Below, one piece after another: positions 48,561 to 61,032 of a stretch of 64,000 nucleotides of DNA (within the stretch, counting starts at the first letter, position 1; every line of letters begins with the position of its first letter). A model generated the notes under the pieces. It was given only the letters and a program-made list of their open reading frames with translations, ran no database searches and was not told the DNA's origin. The DNA lies in NCBI GenBank assembly GCA_036874045.1, contig CM072342.1, positions 5,354,501 through 5,418,500 of the forward strand, read 5' to 3'. The translations under genes and the position numbers were made by a program. The stretch comes from Cymodocea nodosa. Taxonomy: Eukaryota; Streptophyta; Magnoliopsida; Alismatales; Cymodoceaceae.

Positions 48561-51322
48561 ATATATGTAGAACTTATATAATTATCAGATGTTAAATAAA
48601 CTTTGTATGGAACTAAACTAATCATAACAAAATCATCTCAAACTTCTTTCAAAAAATCAGTATATCCATGAACATAATCTTATCTCTACTTAGTTTATGT
48701 ATTAATCTTGGTATAAATTTTGTACATTTATCTACATATTTTGCATTCAACTATCAATATTTTTTTTGCATATTACTTCTTGTATCTTTGTTGTACTTGT
48801 CTATTACTTTCTTCTATGTTTCTAATTGTATCTTTTTGTCAAGAGTTTTACTATTTTTCTCTTTAATGGTTTCACACAAATAGATGAATATCATTTCATC
48901 TGCTCGAACACTTCAATTGAAATAAGTTCTTATATTATCTTTTTGCTTATCAAAGCTTGTCATTTTCTAGGAATGCACATTTTAACAAAATGCAAATAAT
49001 AGGAATATGTGAACATTATTACTTAAATGAAAGCAAAGAACCTTAATATATTATTACTTGAATAACTTTAATAAAAAATCATACAAATCAATATATATTT
49101 AAAACTTCGTAACTATGGCCAAAACAATATAACTGGTATTAGTGAATCTGATGCTGCAGGCTAGAACTAAGCTAGAGAATAATAATGGAACCTTATCACT
49201 TACATCACTATCACAAAATGTGTATCACAAAACAGCATGAAAAGGCACCACAGAGAGCAACAACAACAATATGTATACTGAGGAATGAGACCTTTAAAAC
49301 ATGCAAAAGCATATTATACAAAAATCACAATCTGCAAAAATCTCTATTTATTTTTGCTTAGCAGAACAATTAGCCAATGCCTACCGCTCAATTGAACGTT
49401 CCCCTCTTACAATTAAGCTAGGAAAACAAAATGTGAGATTTTCGACTTAAAGACTTGACAGGCGATATCAAAAAATTCCAAAGACTTCAAACGTGAAAAC
49501 ATACTTATTGTTGTCAACCGCCACTTTTAATGCCAATAATACTAACACCAGGAAGTTCTACTCTTAACAGCATAGTAATACCTAGATTCTGCAGCATCCA
49601 TTTTCGGTAACCATTTTATACATGTGTTTAAAGCAATTGCTACTTTTCATTATTTTGAAATTTCCATTAAGTTCATTCTAATTGCATTCTAAATACTTAG
49701 CTATGATGAAATGCCTCCAATAAATTATAAAAATAAAAACACAGAAATGCACCTTGCTTAGCATATTCCAAAAACTTCTGCATGCAATTTTGGAGAAAAA
49801 TTTAAAATGAATGAAAGGAGTGAATAGAAAATTCTTTCTCCACCATAAATATTTAAGTTGGTTTTGTCTAATAATCTCATAAACAAAACAATGTCTGTTT
49901 TCATGGTACATATAACAACTGAGATGTGTGTGTGTTTTGGTGGGTGCATAATAGATTCATTATGTTATATAGATCCTAATCTTTGACCCACTATTTATAT
50001 GTGCTCTCCTCCTAACCCTTACAAAATCTCTATTTATTTTTGCTCAGCAGAACTTCTACTATGTTCTTCCAAAAATGAGAATATTTTTTAACTTATTTCA
50101 TATTGTATTGTCACTCATCTACCTTGACATTTTCATCTCTGTTGTACTAATTTTTTGCAAAATATGCCCATAAATACCAAGCAATAAAAAAATGGAAGTC
50201 ACATATATTAATATGAAACAAACAAACCTGACCTTGTTTTATGACATCCTCCATTACTAACTATATCTCTTCATTCTTCATCCTTTCAAAATGGTACCAA
50301 AATTGTCAGATTTTAGAAAAGAGAAATTAAAGAGAGGGAACACCATCCTTTCTATGTTGCTACTTCTGTTTCTATGTCCTTGTTTCCAGGATTGAAGCTA
50401 AATTCAATCACCAAATATTTTTATAAGTTATTTTTCTCATTTTACAAGAACTTCACAAAACACATGCTTATTAGAAGGTGCCAAGGTCCCTCGGCAATGT
50501 CGTCCAATGAATTATTTTCTTCTGATTTTTAAGATATAGGTATATAGGACTTTTTCTACTAATTTACTTATATAATACATTAATAACAAGAAATACTAAT
50601 GAATCGATGAAATTTAAATATAAGTAATACTAATACATTGATATGAGTTCACTTTTTATGACATCTTAAGAAAAAAGAAAGTAGATTATCAACTGTAATT
50701 TTATAAATCTAAATCTAATGTTTTTTACATGTTCTGTGTCAATTAAATCTTCTATATACTGATTGCAATTGATTCTTGAGCTACTAGGATTCTTACAAAA
50801 GATGAACTCATAAACTAAAGTAACATCTTAAACTTAACATTGGTTTCTCTTATGAGTTCCATTACATCTTGATTTACAAACATAACAACCATGTAATTCC
50901 AAATAAATACCATCTAATTTTAACCAAAAATGATATGATTTTAACCAAAATCTATTTGATTTGAAGAAAAAAAGTCAAATTAAATGGGTTTCTGGAATGC
51001 CCTTTTATATTCAAGGTAGGGCATTTCAAAGGTAATGCATTTAACTGGAATCGATATAATTGAGCTATTTTATTAAATGTAGATGAGTTTAACGTAGAAA
51101 CTTACCTAAAATGGCCGAAAATGTCAAAAGCCCCAAATTCTTCCTCCTCTTCCCTCGACAACCCACCAAAGCACACATGCTAGAGCTTGCCAATAAACTA
51201 CAACTTGAGAGGAGTTTGATTCCACCTATGACCAGAGTAAATGCATGAGCGAATGATTAAGCGAAAGTACAATCTTGTTCTTTCAAGTGTCAACAAAAAT
51301 AATTTGTAGACTTTTTTCCTTA
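48561..51322. other. No identifiable gene
   Basis: AT-rich DNA with scattered short frames. A 31-bp direct repeat with one mismatch lies at 49337-49367 and 50023-50053. I found no RNA gene, domain or terminal repeat here. Confidence 0.45.
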
Positions 51323-54010
51323 AGGTTCATTTGTGCACTCAAAAAAGCTCAAAAAGAAAATAACAAAAGATAACAAAAATTTAAAAGAAAATTAAAGTGT
51401 TTGTATACATAACATAAAATGACAAAATGTAAAATACATATGTTTGTGCACAGAACAAAAAATAATGGAATATGTCTTACGTGTATTTATTTACATAATA
51501 TAAAATAATAGAAAATTATTTTATATAATAAATATATTTATTCATTGAATAGAAAATGTTCAAATTAATAAATTAAATATTACAACAAATTATCAACAAG
51601 ATAGAGAATGATAACATTTTCCATATATAATATAAGATAATAAAGTTATTTTTATCTATGGTTTCAACAAATAATACATTTCATACTTCTCTAGTAGTCG
51701 ACATATCTCTCATAATATTATTGTATATTGTATCAACAATTTGTTTTCTATAATCTTGTCTTGATTCAATAGTAGTAGATGCGTCTTCTTTTGTAAAAGA
51801 TTATTGAATATTATCATTTGACATTTCTTGTAATTCTTGTTAAAGGTCTCTAAGTAAATCTGCTTTGTTACTTTCTAAATAAAATTATGAACTAGGAAAC
51901 ATGCTAATACAATCTTGCCCTATGTTTCAAAAGGAAATAGCATATAACATCGTAAATTGAGAATCAATATTTAATTACTTCAAATGTACACTCAATTACT
52001 ATCCTTAATTGTGAATGCTTATAATTCAAAATTTCAATTGAATTTACTAGAAGTTTATAAGTATTGTAGTCATTCAAATGATATCTTATACCTCAAAATA
52101 GTGTAATAAATTCCAATCTATTAGGAAAACCAACATCTCCTAAGTAAAATTTATCTGCCAAGTTTTGAATATAATGTTAGAAAAATTATTACATATTATA
52201 CATAAGTATTTCCATCCTTTTTAATAGCATCATACTTGGTGGAACCTTAAAAGCATTACATCAAGTAAGTGCATCTTCAAGGATACAAGCATCAACTATC
52301 GATCATTCCCATCCACTAAGGACAAAAACAATTTCTATATCAAAATTACATGATGCTAATACATCTTGTGACAGTTCACCTTTTCTATCCCTCCAACATG
52401 TAGTTTCTTCACTAGAAATTGTGGCTTTGACATATGTACCATCAATTGCTTCAATGCAATCTTATAGAAAAAGAATATACATAATAATGTGTCAATACTA
52501 AAGAAGACACTGTAATAAAACAATGACTCACCTTGAAATATGGATAAACTTGGCAATCATTCTTAATCTATGCTAAAGTTGATGATTTTTGCTTGGCTAG
52601 TAATTTATTTCCTACTTTCAATATTGCATTCAATATTTCATTGAAGTATGTACTAATTGTCTAACCAAGTTGATGAAAGCACTTAGTGGTTATACCATAT
52701 CCTTGATTTTGTCTAATTGTAACTAAAAATATTGTCACATTTTCTTCCACATTCATACATCTACTATCTTGCACTACTCCACATTTTAAAAAATTGTAAA
52801 AGTGAAAGAATATTTGCTAACTTATTCTATAAATTTTCCTACAGTTATATACTTCATTAGGTAAATATGAATCTAATAATATAATGATGTATTGTTGTCT
52901 TGCTCTATTGTAAATTCTAGAAGTACTCCTTGTAACATAATTCTTAGTACTTGCAAAAGTAGTTATAAATTTCCATAGTTTCATTAGGTACATAAGTATT
53001 TGTTCTTGTTCTATCTCTTTCTCTTCCATGAGTGCTTTCAAAACCTTCATGTTTTTAGTTGTATCCATTTGTAGTAAGTAAAAATACCTACAAAAAAGAA
53101 GATAAATAATAACATTTACATCAGTTGTTTACAATATCAATGCACATTAAACAACAACATTCATTGCCTAACAACAACATCATCAAATTGAACAACAAGT
53201 ACAATATCCCATTAAACAACAACAATAACATCTGATTAAACAATAACATTAGGTTAAATAACAACATCCACTACTTAACAACAACATCAGATTAAATAAC
53301 ATCCACTGCATAACAACAATAACATAAGATTAAACAACCTAACAACAAGTACAATGTCACATTAAACAACAACAATATTCTTCTTTTCAAAATATGTCTT
53401 AGCCAATTGAGTCTCATGTCTTGAGGTAAACCTAAAAATATTCTTCATTTTGAGTATTTTCTAATAATGTCATTGCATTATATACTTCATCTTAATGTAA
53501 GTTAGTTCAAGCAATGAAGGAATAATGTTTAATTCATTTCTTTCTTCATTGCATTGTTCTCTTAAGAATCAATTTGTTTCTTCCTCAACTTGGAGAATAC
53601 ATTCCATTATCTACATTCTAGTTCTATTACATTCCTTATATTCCTATATAAATTCATTCATATCTATTTTCATATCTTTAACTGATGTTACTATTTTTTT
53701 AGATGATTCTACATGAGGAGGAGCTTGCTTCTACTTCTTTCTTAGATCAATTTTTTATGACGGTGGTATTAGCTAATCATCACTAGATAATATTAGACAT
53801 GTCAAGCTACTCATTGGAGATATGTCATCATTCAAATTAACAATATTCTCATGATAGTCTTGAGGTACAGCGTTTGTTCCTCCTCCAACAATAGTCATCT
53901 CAAATATCATCTTTAACTGTTCACATATAGCACAAGACATTCCGTTCAAGTTGGCACATTTAGGATGACTCGGCAAATTAAGAAGAAATATAATGAGTAT
54001 GAAATTTGGT
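51323..54010 (-). mobile_element. PIF/Harbinger DNA transposon relic 4 (both ORFs)
   Basis: The left end AGGTTCATTTGTGCAC is preceded by TTA (51320-51322). The transposase is on the minus strand: 53068-52817 starts RSTSRIYNRARQQYI (as in relic 2), then EAIDGTYVKAT (first Asp), RDRKGELSQDVLASCNFDIE and DACILEDALT (second Asp), DVGFPNRLEF and IVIECTFEVIKY (Glu kept), down to about 51750. An AAC-rich spacer (53100-53380) separates it from the partner protein (53430-53990), with EMTIVGGGTNAVPQDYHEN and VNLNDDISPMSS. Stops interrupt both. The element seems cut near 54010-54130 beside an LTR. Confidence 0.8.
53100..53380. repeat. AAC-rich spacer between the two Harbinger ORFs
   Basis: Blocks of AACAACAAC with short linkers such as CATTAAACAAC run for about 280 bp. 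The same spacer, on the other strand and less regular (GTTGTTGTTGTT, ATTATTATT), lies between the two ORFs of relic 2 at 34080-34280. Confidence 0.75.
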
Positions 54011-54134
54011 ACATATAAAGTAAAAAAAGCACATGCATCTGTAAACCCCTATGAGAAAAGGTGTAGGAAAAAATTTACATTTCGCTTACACCCTGTTTGG
54101 GTTTTCCCAGTACTACACTAGAAAAACTTAGATT

Positions 54135-55977
54135 TGTTACTTCTATTTTTACTTAGTTAATTTATCTTTATGTATATTCTTTCTTTTAGAAGTAAACAAA
54201 CAACATTTAATACAATTTAGATATTAATTTCAATTTGTACTTTAACTGCAAGTGCACAGTGTCTATTGTATCAGTGTGCAAGTACAGGTCGATCCCACAG
54301 GGAATTGATGACGAATTTAAGAAATGTTTGATTGTGAACAATTCAAATTTATATTCAATAAGCACTCCGTTGAGTTACAGTTAAATCAACGTTGAGTTAC
54401 AGTTAAATCAACGGACTAAGTTCGTTTAGTTATGGCTAACTCAACGGACTATCCTCGTGGACTTAAGTTAACTCCACGAGCCTATCTCTTCTTTATAATA
54501 CTGCTATTTACAAAGGAATTCGGCCAACCATTGGGCGATTCCACAGATTGTAAATAACATCAATTAAACTTTTTAATGCTAGTTAACATTGGATTTATCA
54601 TTAAGCAATACTAACATTCATATGATTCAAATAGTAACCATTAAAATCTTTAAGTTGTTCTGTACAAACCAATTTTAGTAAACTGTAAAATTAAAACTAA
54701 CATAAAACAATCATAAAACTGATACAGATAACATTAATCACAATACAACACAAACAATACAACCCTCAAATACAACATACAAACAAAGATAAATTGTTTT
54801 TGGTATTTTTTTTTTTGATGTAATGGGCGAAAGGTGAAATGTAAAGTAATCTCACTTGACAGTAAATACTTCCGACACTACTTGCAACGCGATTACACCA
54901 CTGAAAATTAAACCACTTACAATTCTATCTCCTCTCCCTATAGAATCGCGAGTCCAGAATTGCAAGATGATCTCCTCTTTAGCATACAGGCATCAACCCG
55001 AAGCCAAGGCTAAAAGCTTTACGATCTCCTCAAATATGAGTCAGCGCTTGGTGAAAATGTCTTCCATTCCCGTGACGCGATCACTCCTCACAGTGGCTGT
55101 CAAGCACTGTGTTTGGCTCGGAATCGACCCGGCATCAGGCAAGTATCCTCACAGACCTCCGATGATTGGTGATTATGGTGGTGATAACGATGGTTGGTGT
55201 GATACTTCGGAGAATTGTTGATATTGTCTGTAGAAAGTTCGGTGCTCCTCCTCTGTATACACTGGCCGTCAATCGATCACACAAACTTCTTTTTTTCTTC
55301 TTTTCTTTTATATTTCTTCCGTAGTAACTGCTTCTACTTGAATGACCGGTAGGATTTCCTTCCTTCAGATCAACGGCGATGATTTCTTTCTCCCTATGCG
55401 ATTGAATTCCTGTGTGATACGTGCAAACGTGGTTTTTCCTTCCAACTGTTTGTTCTTGCAACCGGTACAGTGGCATTTTAGAAAATATATAGTCCGTGGA
55501 GTTACAAATAACTCAACAGACTTTCTTCGTTGATTTAACTATAAAACACATGCAAAAAATAACAACTTAAGTTTATAACGCTAACCTAACACGTTACCTT
55601 AATGTTCAATATAGCAATTCAACGCGTACAGTTATACTAACTTAACGAGTTATAACTTAAGTAAATCTACTAGATCTCAACACGTGTACATTTGGAAATA
55701 AAATATTCTCTCTAAACATAACTGTTCGGTAATTTAAACATAACTATCCGAAATATCAGAAAATTCGGATACTTAAGAATTTCACAACCAACAACTTACC
55801 GACAGTCCATAAATGTACTAAATTAACATTAATTCCCCAAAATTAAGCAGATTCTTCAATTAAAGCATATAATAGTGCAATTATAACATAATGGTTTAAT
55901 TCTCATATGATAAACTAAATATTATGCAATTAACCATCATTTAACCGTTAATAATATGCACTTTTTCATTCTAAACA
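54135..55977 (-). mobile_element. Athila/Tat-like LTR (3' LTR of the gag/F-box element)
   Basis: A 1843-bp LTR; on the minus strand it starts TGTTTAGAAT and ends ...AGTAACA, with TGTT/AACA as matching ends. Directly before the start lies GGTATGGGGAAAG (55978-55990), the polypurine tract expected at a 3' LTR. The solo LTR at 30033-31792 is a relative. It holds TAACTCAACG palindromic half-sites (54360-54480, 55480-55660). As an LTR it should carry the element's promoter. Confidence 0.8.
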
Positions 55978-57418
55978 CTTTCCCCATACCTAAAAATACT
56001 AGTCCCTTAGCAAACTAAGATCTAATTAATTGCTCCTCCTCTGTATTTCACAAAACACTTGTATCTTTTCAGAACATTATATGTTTTTTTTTTTTTTTTT
56101 GTACTTTAAAAGTTAATTTGACAAGCTTGAATCTTATAAGAGCTTTCTAATGTACCCATGTAACGAGCTTTCAATCAACAATCCCAGATCTGATCAGAAT
56201 CTTAGGTTGCCAGATTTTCGGAGTCCTTTTTTAGGTCAACAATCCTTACATACCTATCTGCTCAAGTATAAAAGGCTCGTGATCAAACAAGTCAATAAAC
56301 TCTCAAAGTCTTTTTTTTAAAAAAAAAAAAAACAAATGCTCACACAAAACAAAGCATTAATCACATACTGTATATGCACGTATTTCATTAATACAGATGT
56401 AGTAAAACACCAATCTCATATAATCCTACTTCTATCATTTACTAAAAATATGAATCCATAACAATAAGCTCATACTTTATCTGTAGTTTAATAAGATCTA
56501 CACATAAATTATTCTACAAGTTCAACCAGTCAAAGTAAATGTATCTTTCATCATATGTATTTCATTTAATCTAGAATTCACATCTCAGCTCCTTCAGGAC
56601 TTCAGATAATTTTCTGATTAAGCATTAAATATTCTCATTTCATTTTAAAATCGTGAAACTGTTAAACTCATGAAATTCAGAAAAATCATAAGATACTATA
56701 TCTAGAGTTACATAAATAATAAATTCTATAGCATCTTCTATAGCCTTCTAACTATAACATTCAAGTAGTTTATAAAAATTTTACAGTCTCAATTATCGAA
56801 TAGTTACAGCAAGTTCATAAAAATTTTCAATTTCCTCAAAACTTTACAGTACCATTTTAATTCCTTTAATTAACAAACTTACATAGCTGTTACTTTAATT
56901 ACCTCCCCCCCATACCTACATTTTGCATTGTCCTCAATGTAAAAGATTTGACAATAAGTACAGTAATTATAGCAGGCATGAATAAAGTTTTGTTTGATTT
57001 AAAATTCAGGATAAGTAATTGGTTACATAGCTTGTTCCATTTGTATCTCTTTCTGCATATTCCGATTTTTGATTCTGAAAAACTTTTCATTCCCAGATAA
57101 ATACAAAATATAAAACAAAATAATATTTAACAGATATTAATAAATCAGTGTCTTGTTTGGAACCCAGGCTTCTATGCCTTTGGTGGCTCATAAGCAAGCC
57201 AGTTGGTTTCCCAAAACAAATACCAACAAACTGGATTGATATTTTGTTTTATTTGTTTTTTTTTTTATAAAATGAACATGAAAAACTACAAAATTCCTTC
57301 TTTTTTTTCTTTTTCTTTTTTTTTTAAAAATAAATGCAGAATACAAACGTTAAACACACAAAATCACAGTTTAAGAACATAATTGAAAAGTAGAAACAAA
57401 TGGAATAAATGTATCAAT
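55978..57418 (-). other. 3' untranslated region of the gag/F-box element
   Basis: Between the F-box region and the LTR the DNA has long T runs (56088, 57250-57330) and two purine tracts on the minus strand: GTAGGTATGGGGGGGAGG (56901-56920), next to CATTGAGGACAATG, which often follows the coding part of Athila/Tat elements, and GGTATGGGGAAAG at the LTR. No coding sequence is evident. Confidence 0.6.
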
Positions 57419-58475
57419 CTAAGCAAACTTTTTAGGCATAGTTCTTCTTGCTATTAATTCTGTTTTAATGCAGTTCTTGTTCCTTTTTAATTTGTAAACA
57501 TGCAATATATTATAAATTCCAAATACGAGTGTATTACCATTAATGATATGTAATGCAGAAAGGGATCCTTTTTGGTTCCAAGGTAATGTAGTAGTTTCTA
57601 TTTCTACATCTATTTCAATATACTCCTCTTCCCACTTCCATTCATTCATGTCTTCCATAATCCATATTTGAAATTTCATCAGTTCATCCCACCATCTTAT
57701 CAGACATAAAGTAGGATCATCTTCTTCATTATACCACATTCCTATTTGAATTTCATTAAATTCTGCATATGGTGGTTTAGCTATTTCACTCGGTATAGGT
57801 AAAATTTCTATATAATCAGATCCATATGCTAATGATATCTCCGTGACTAAATAGATATATCCATCAAGTATGACATGTGTTTAGTTAATTAATGATTTTT
57901 GTCCTAGATATATTATAATGTTTTCATTCCAAGATCTATTCAGAAAATTATACACTTAAGTGTAAATCTTTACCCCAATTTCATGTCGGTCTCCAATAAT
58001 ATAATTTTTCAGGAATTATAGAATTTTTATCAGAAAATATTAAAGCTGACCCACAATTTACAGTTGGTGCTTCAAATCTATTAGGTCTTCCTATATTCCA
58101 TTCTTCTCCTGTTATAGGATTTCTTATCAAAATAACAGGTAATGATAAACTTGCATACCTTGGTCTCGTCTTGTATATGATTAATCCTTCATCTATCCCC
58201 ATAATATGACTCATTCCTTCTAATGCATTGGGTGGAATTCCAGTAGTTTCTTCCATAGCCAGATATTCATGGGTATTTGAACTACGATTAAATGACCTCC
58301 ATATGAATCCATCTCTAATCTTAGTCATTTTTGCAACTTGTAGTCCCTGAAAATATTTTTCTTCAATACAGTCTTTAATTTCCTTTGATACACAACACAG
58401 CCTACACAAATCTTTAGCTGACAAGTTACTTAGTATTTCCCTTTGTGCATCCAACGGTAATTGCATTAATTCCAT
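57419..58475 (-). pseudogene. Captured F-box protein gene inside the retroelement
   Basis: The minus strand from ATG 58475 encodes an F-box (QLPLDAQREILSNLSAKDLC, then RLCCVSKEIKDCIEEKYF) and then a segment like the F-box-associated domain of plant F-box proteins (GIDEGLIIYKTR, VILIRNPITGEEWNIGRPN). A likely C-terminal part (57739-57419) is rich in acidic residues and ends LHVYKLKRNKN. F-box proteins are the substrate-binding parts of SCF ubiquitin ligases. It lies after gag and before the polypurine tract and 3' LTR, all in the same direction, where pol is expected. It is not one open frame over its full length, so it is probably no longer functional. The host origin is inferred; no intron is seen. 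Confidence 0.7.
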
Positions 58476-58668
58476 TTGTCGATTCTGTAAAACACAAATA
58501 AAAATTTAGCAGAGACAAAAAAAAAATTAACATAACTACTGCACACCCTCGTGGAGTTAAGGCATAACTCAACGGACTAAGTTCATTAAGTTAAAAATTA
58601 ACTCTACGATACTATTAACTACAAATAAAACATATATAGATACAGATAGTTGCTTCTGATATGCTGCT

Positions 58669-59946
58669 TCATTCAACTGCCCTCTCAGAAGAGGTATCAA
58701 TTTCATTAACCGTTCTATTGACAGGATTGGGTATAGCTTGAATTGGCAATCCTCCAGTAGGTCTAACTTCCATTGGTTCCTTCTGTCTAAGTGATATATT
58801 TCTATTCTGATTTTGAATTGCAGCATTTCCAAATATAAATTCTAGACGATTGTTTACTTGTTGGATTATCTTTTCTAATTTCTCTATTCTAGCTCCTTGT
58901 TCAATTAATACTTCATAACTTATGTTCTTCTCATTTATATTTTCTCTTCCCTGGAAATTGTTGTTTCTCCAAGATAAATTCGGGTGATTTCTCCAATTAG
59001 GATTATAACAATTTCCCAAGTTATCTCTCTGGTTTCTAGCATAAATAATATCTAAGTCATTTATGTTTGTATTCTTTTCTGCTAGCTTTTGATTTAAAGA
59101 TAACTCTTCTATTTTCTTTGTTAATTCATTTAATTTCACCTCAAGCATAGTATTGGAATCTATTTCATGCATTCCTCTTAGCAATAATCTTTTATCTATA
59201 ATAGCTTCAACTAGATTTTCCCACTGTGTAGTTCTTTTTGCAAAATTTTCTAAATATGTCCATGCTTCTTCACTACATAATTTTAAAAATCCATTTTGAC
59301 AAGTAGATTCTAATAAAGATTTCGTTGAAACATCTATGCCTTCCTATATTATGCCTATTAATTGTGCTTTACTCATTACATGATGTGGACATTGAGTGAG
59401 TAAATCTTTAAATCTTTCAAAATATTTCCAAAATGATTCACCCTATTTTTGGCTACACATTAATATTTCTTTCTTCTTTTTAATCGTTTGATGTGTTGGA
59501 TAGTATTTCTCCAAAAAAACAGAGCAAAATTCAGTCCATGTAGAAATTGAATCAGGCGACAGAGTATATAACAATCTCTTAGCTGTATCTTTTAAAGCAA
59601 AAGGGATATATCTAAGTTTAATAGCATCTATACTCATGTTCGGCATTCTCATCATTTGACAAACTTCGTTAAATTCTCTAAGGAAATAATAGGCATCCTC
59701 TCTTTCTAATCCATGAAAATGTGGCAATTGACTAATATAATTAGATTTCAATTCAAACCTATCTCCCTCAAAGTTTGGCAATCGAATACATGAAGGTTCA
59801 TCAATTAATTCAGGATACAGAATCTCTCCTAATGGTTTTTCTACTGGAGCAGTCATCTCTACATTCTCTTTTAAAGAAAGGTTAGCTACACCCCAAAGAA
59901 TTTCGTTAAAGTTCAGTTCAGAAAATTTTTCAGTACTCCTCTGCAA
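58669..59946 (-). mobile_element. Athila/Tat-like gag
   Basis: The gag reads ILYPELIDEPSCIRLPNFEG, YYFLREFNEVCQ, ALKDTAKRLLYTL and STWTEFCSVFLEKYYPTHQT, the retrotransposon gag domain of the Athila/Tat group. The later half has a coiled part (LNELTKKIEELSLNQKLAEK) and CYNPNWRNHPNLSWRNN, also typical. Gag forms the particle that holds element RNA. It is a fossil with about one or two breaks. Unlike a whole element, it is followed by an F-box gene rather than protease and RT. Confidence 0.85.
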
Positions 59947-59959
59947 TGAAAATTCCTAG

Positions 59960-60560
59960 GTAGGTGTTCTTACTAATCGTTTAGTGCTTAAAGAACGAGT
60001 CCATGTGCTCAAAAACAAATAGCAGAAGATTAATTACATACCAGTTTCAAGCTTTCTATTCTATAAATATTTGTTGTCGGATGAAGGTTGAATCAACTGC
60101 TTCTCCTTCCAGTTCCACCAACGCTTTCTCCTTTCTTTTAAAAGTGCTGATAACTCGTAAACAACATTCTGTTTCATATATATACTATGCATCCATAAAG
60201 TGAATAAATCTCGTTGCAAGAATGTGGCTTGCAACGTGCATCGTGGTTCCTGTTTATATGGGTACGTGTACCACTACTAATTTCAAATTTTGGTAACCGC
60301 TAAACCGACGAAATTTCATTTGTGGTTAAAAGAATAACTGTTCTGCTTAATCCATGAACTAACCTCGTTGAGTTACAGATTACACAACAGAACACAGTCG
60401 GTTACTGTTGCTAACTCCATGGACTAACTTCGTTGAGTTATAGATAACTCAACAGAGTGACCTTATATTATATTACTGACCTCGTTGAGTTACGGTTAAC
60501 TCAACGGACTTACTTCGTTGAGTTAACACTTGGCAACATCTAAGTTTTACTCTCGTAAGT
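59960..60560 (-). mobile_element. Leader region upstream of gag with palindromic motif array
   Basis: The region is upstream of gag on the minus strand and is related to 5440-6180. 60350-60530 is packed with TAACTCAAC and GTTGAGTTA half-sites in alternating orientation, for example 60497-60506 and 60516-60525. I do not find the LTR end and primer-binding site expected just before gag, so the 5' LTR is missing or altered. Confidence 0.55.
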
Positions 60561-60569
60561 TTTCTATTC

Positions 60570-60965
60570 TATTTTTTTTTTTTACCGGTTTAACCGATAC
60601 TGTGCTTCGGTCAGACCTAAATATTTTTTATTTTATTTTTTTTCTTTCGATTGAACCGATACTATGTTTCAATAAAACCAATATTTTTTTCTGAAAATTA
60701 ATATACAATTTTTTTTCCGGTTTAACCGATACTACGCTTCGGTCATACCTAAATCATTTTTTTTTTAATTTTCCGGTTTAATCGATGCTACGCTTCGGTC
60801 AGACCTAAATATTTTTTATTTTTTTTATTTTTTACTTTTCAATCGATTGGACCGATACTATGTTTCGGTCAAACCAATATTTTTTTTCTAAAAATTAATA
60901 TACAATTTTTTTTAATGTTCCGGTCATACCAATGGATCTAGTCGGTAGAATCGATACTATTTTTA
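60570..60965. repeat. Tandem repeat, about 189-bp unit
   Basis: Two units begin at about 60584 and 60773. Each holds CCGGTTTAAYCGATRCT, GCTTCGGTCAGACCTAAAT and CGATTGRACCGATACTATGT separated by T-rich linkers. It lies between the pol end of one element and the leader of the other. Confidence 0.7.
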
Positions 60966-60990
60966 TGTTTTATATATATTTTTAATGTTT

Positions 60991-61010
60991 ATATATATAT
61001 ATATATATAT
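60991..61010. repeat. AT microsatellite
   Basis: Ten AT units just below the end of the pol region. Confidence 0.9.
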
Positions 61011-61032
61011 GAACATAAAAACTGATTTCTTA

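Noticed and set aside
53100-53380. CRISPR-like array of AAC repeats
   Set aside because: The repeats are short and irregular, without unique spacers of even length. It is a plant genome and the stretch is a low-complexity spacer of a transposon.
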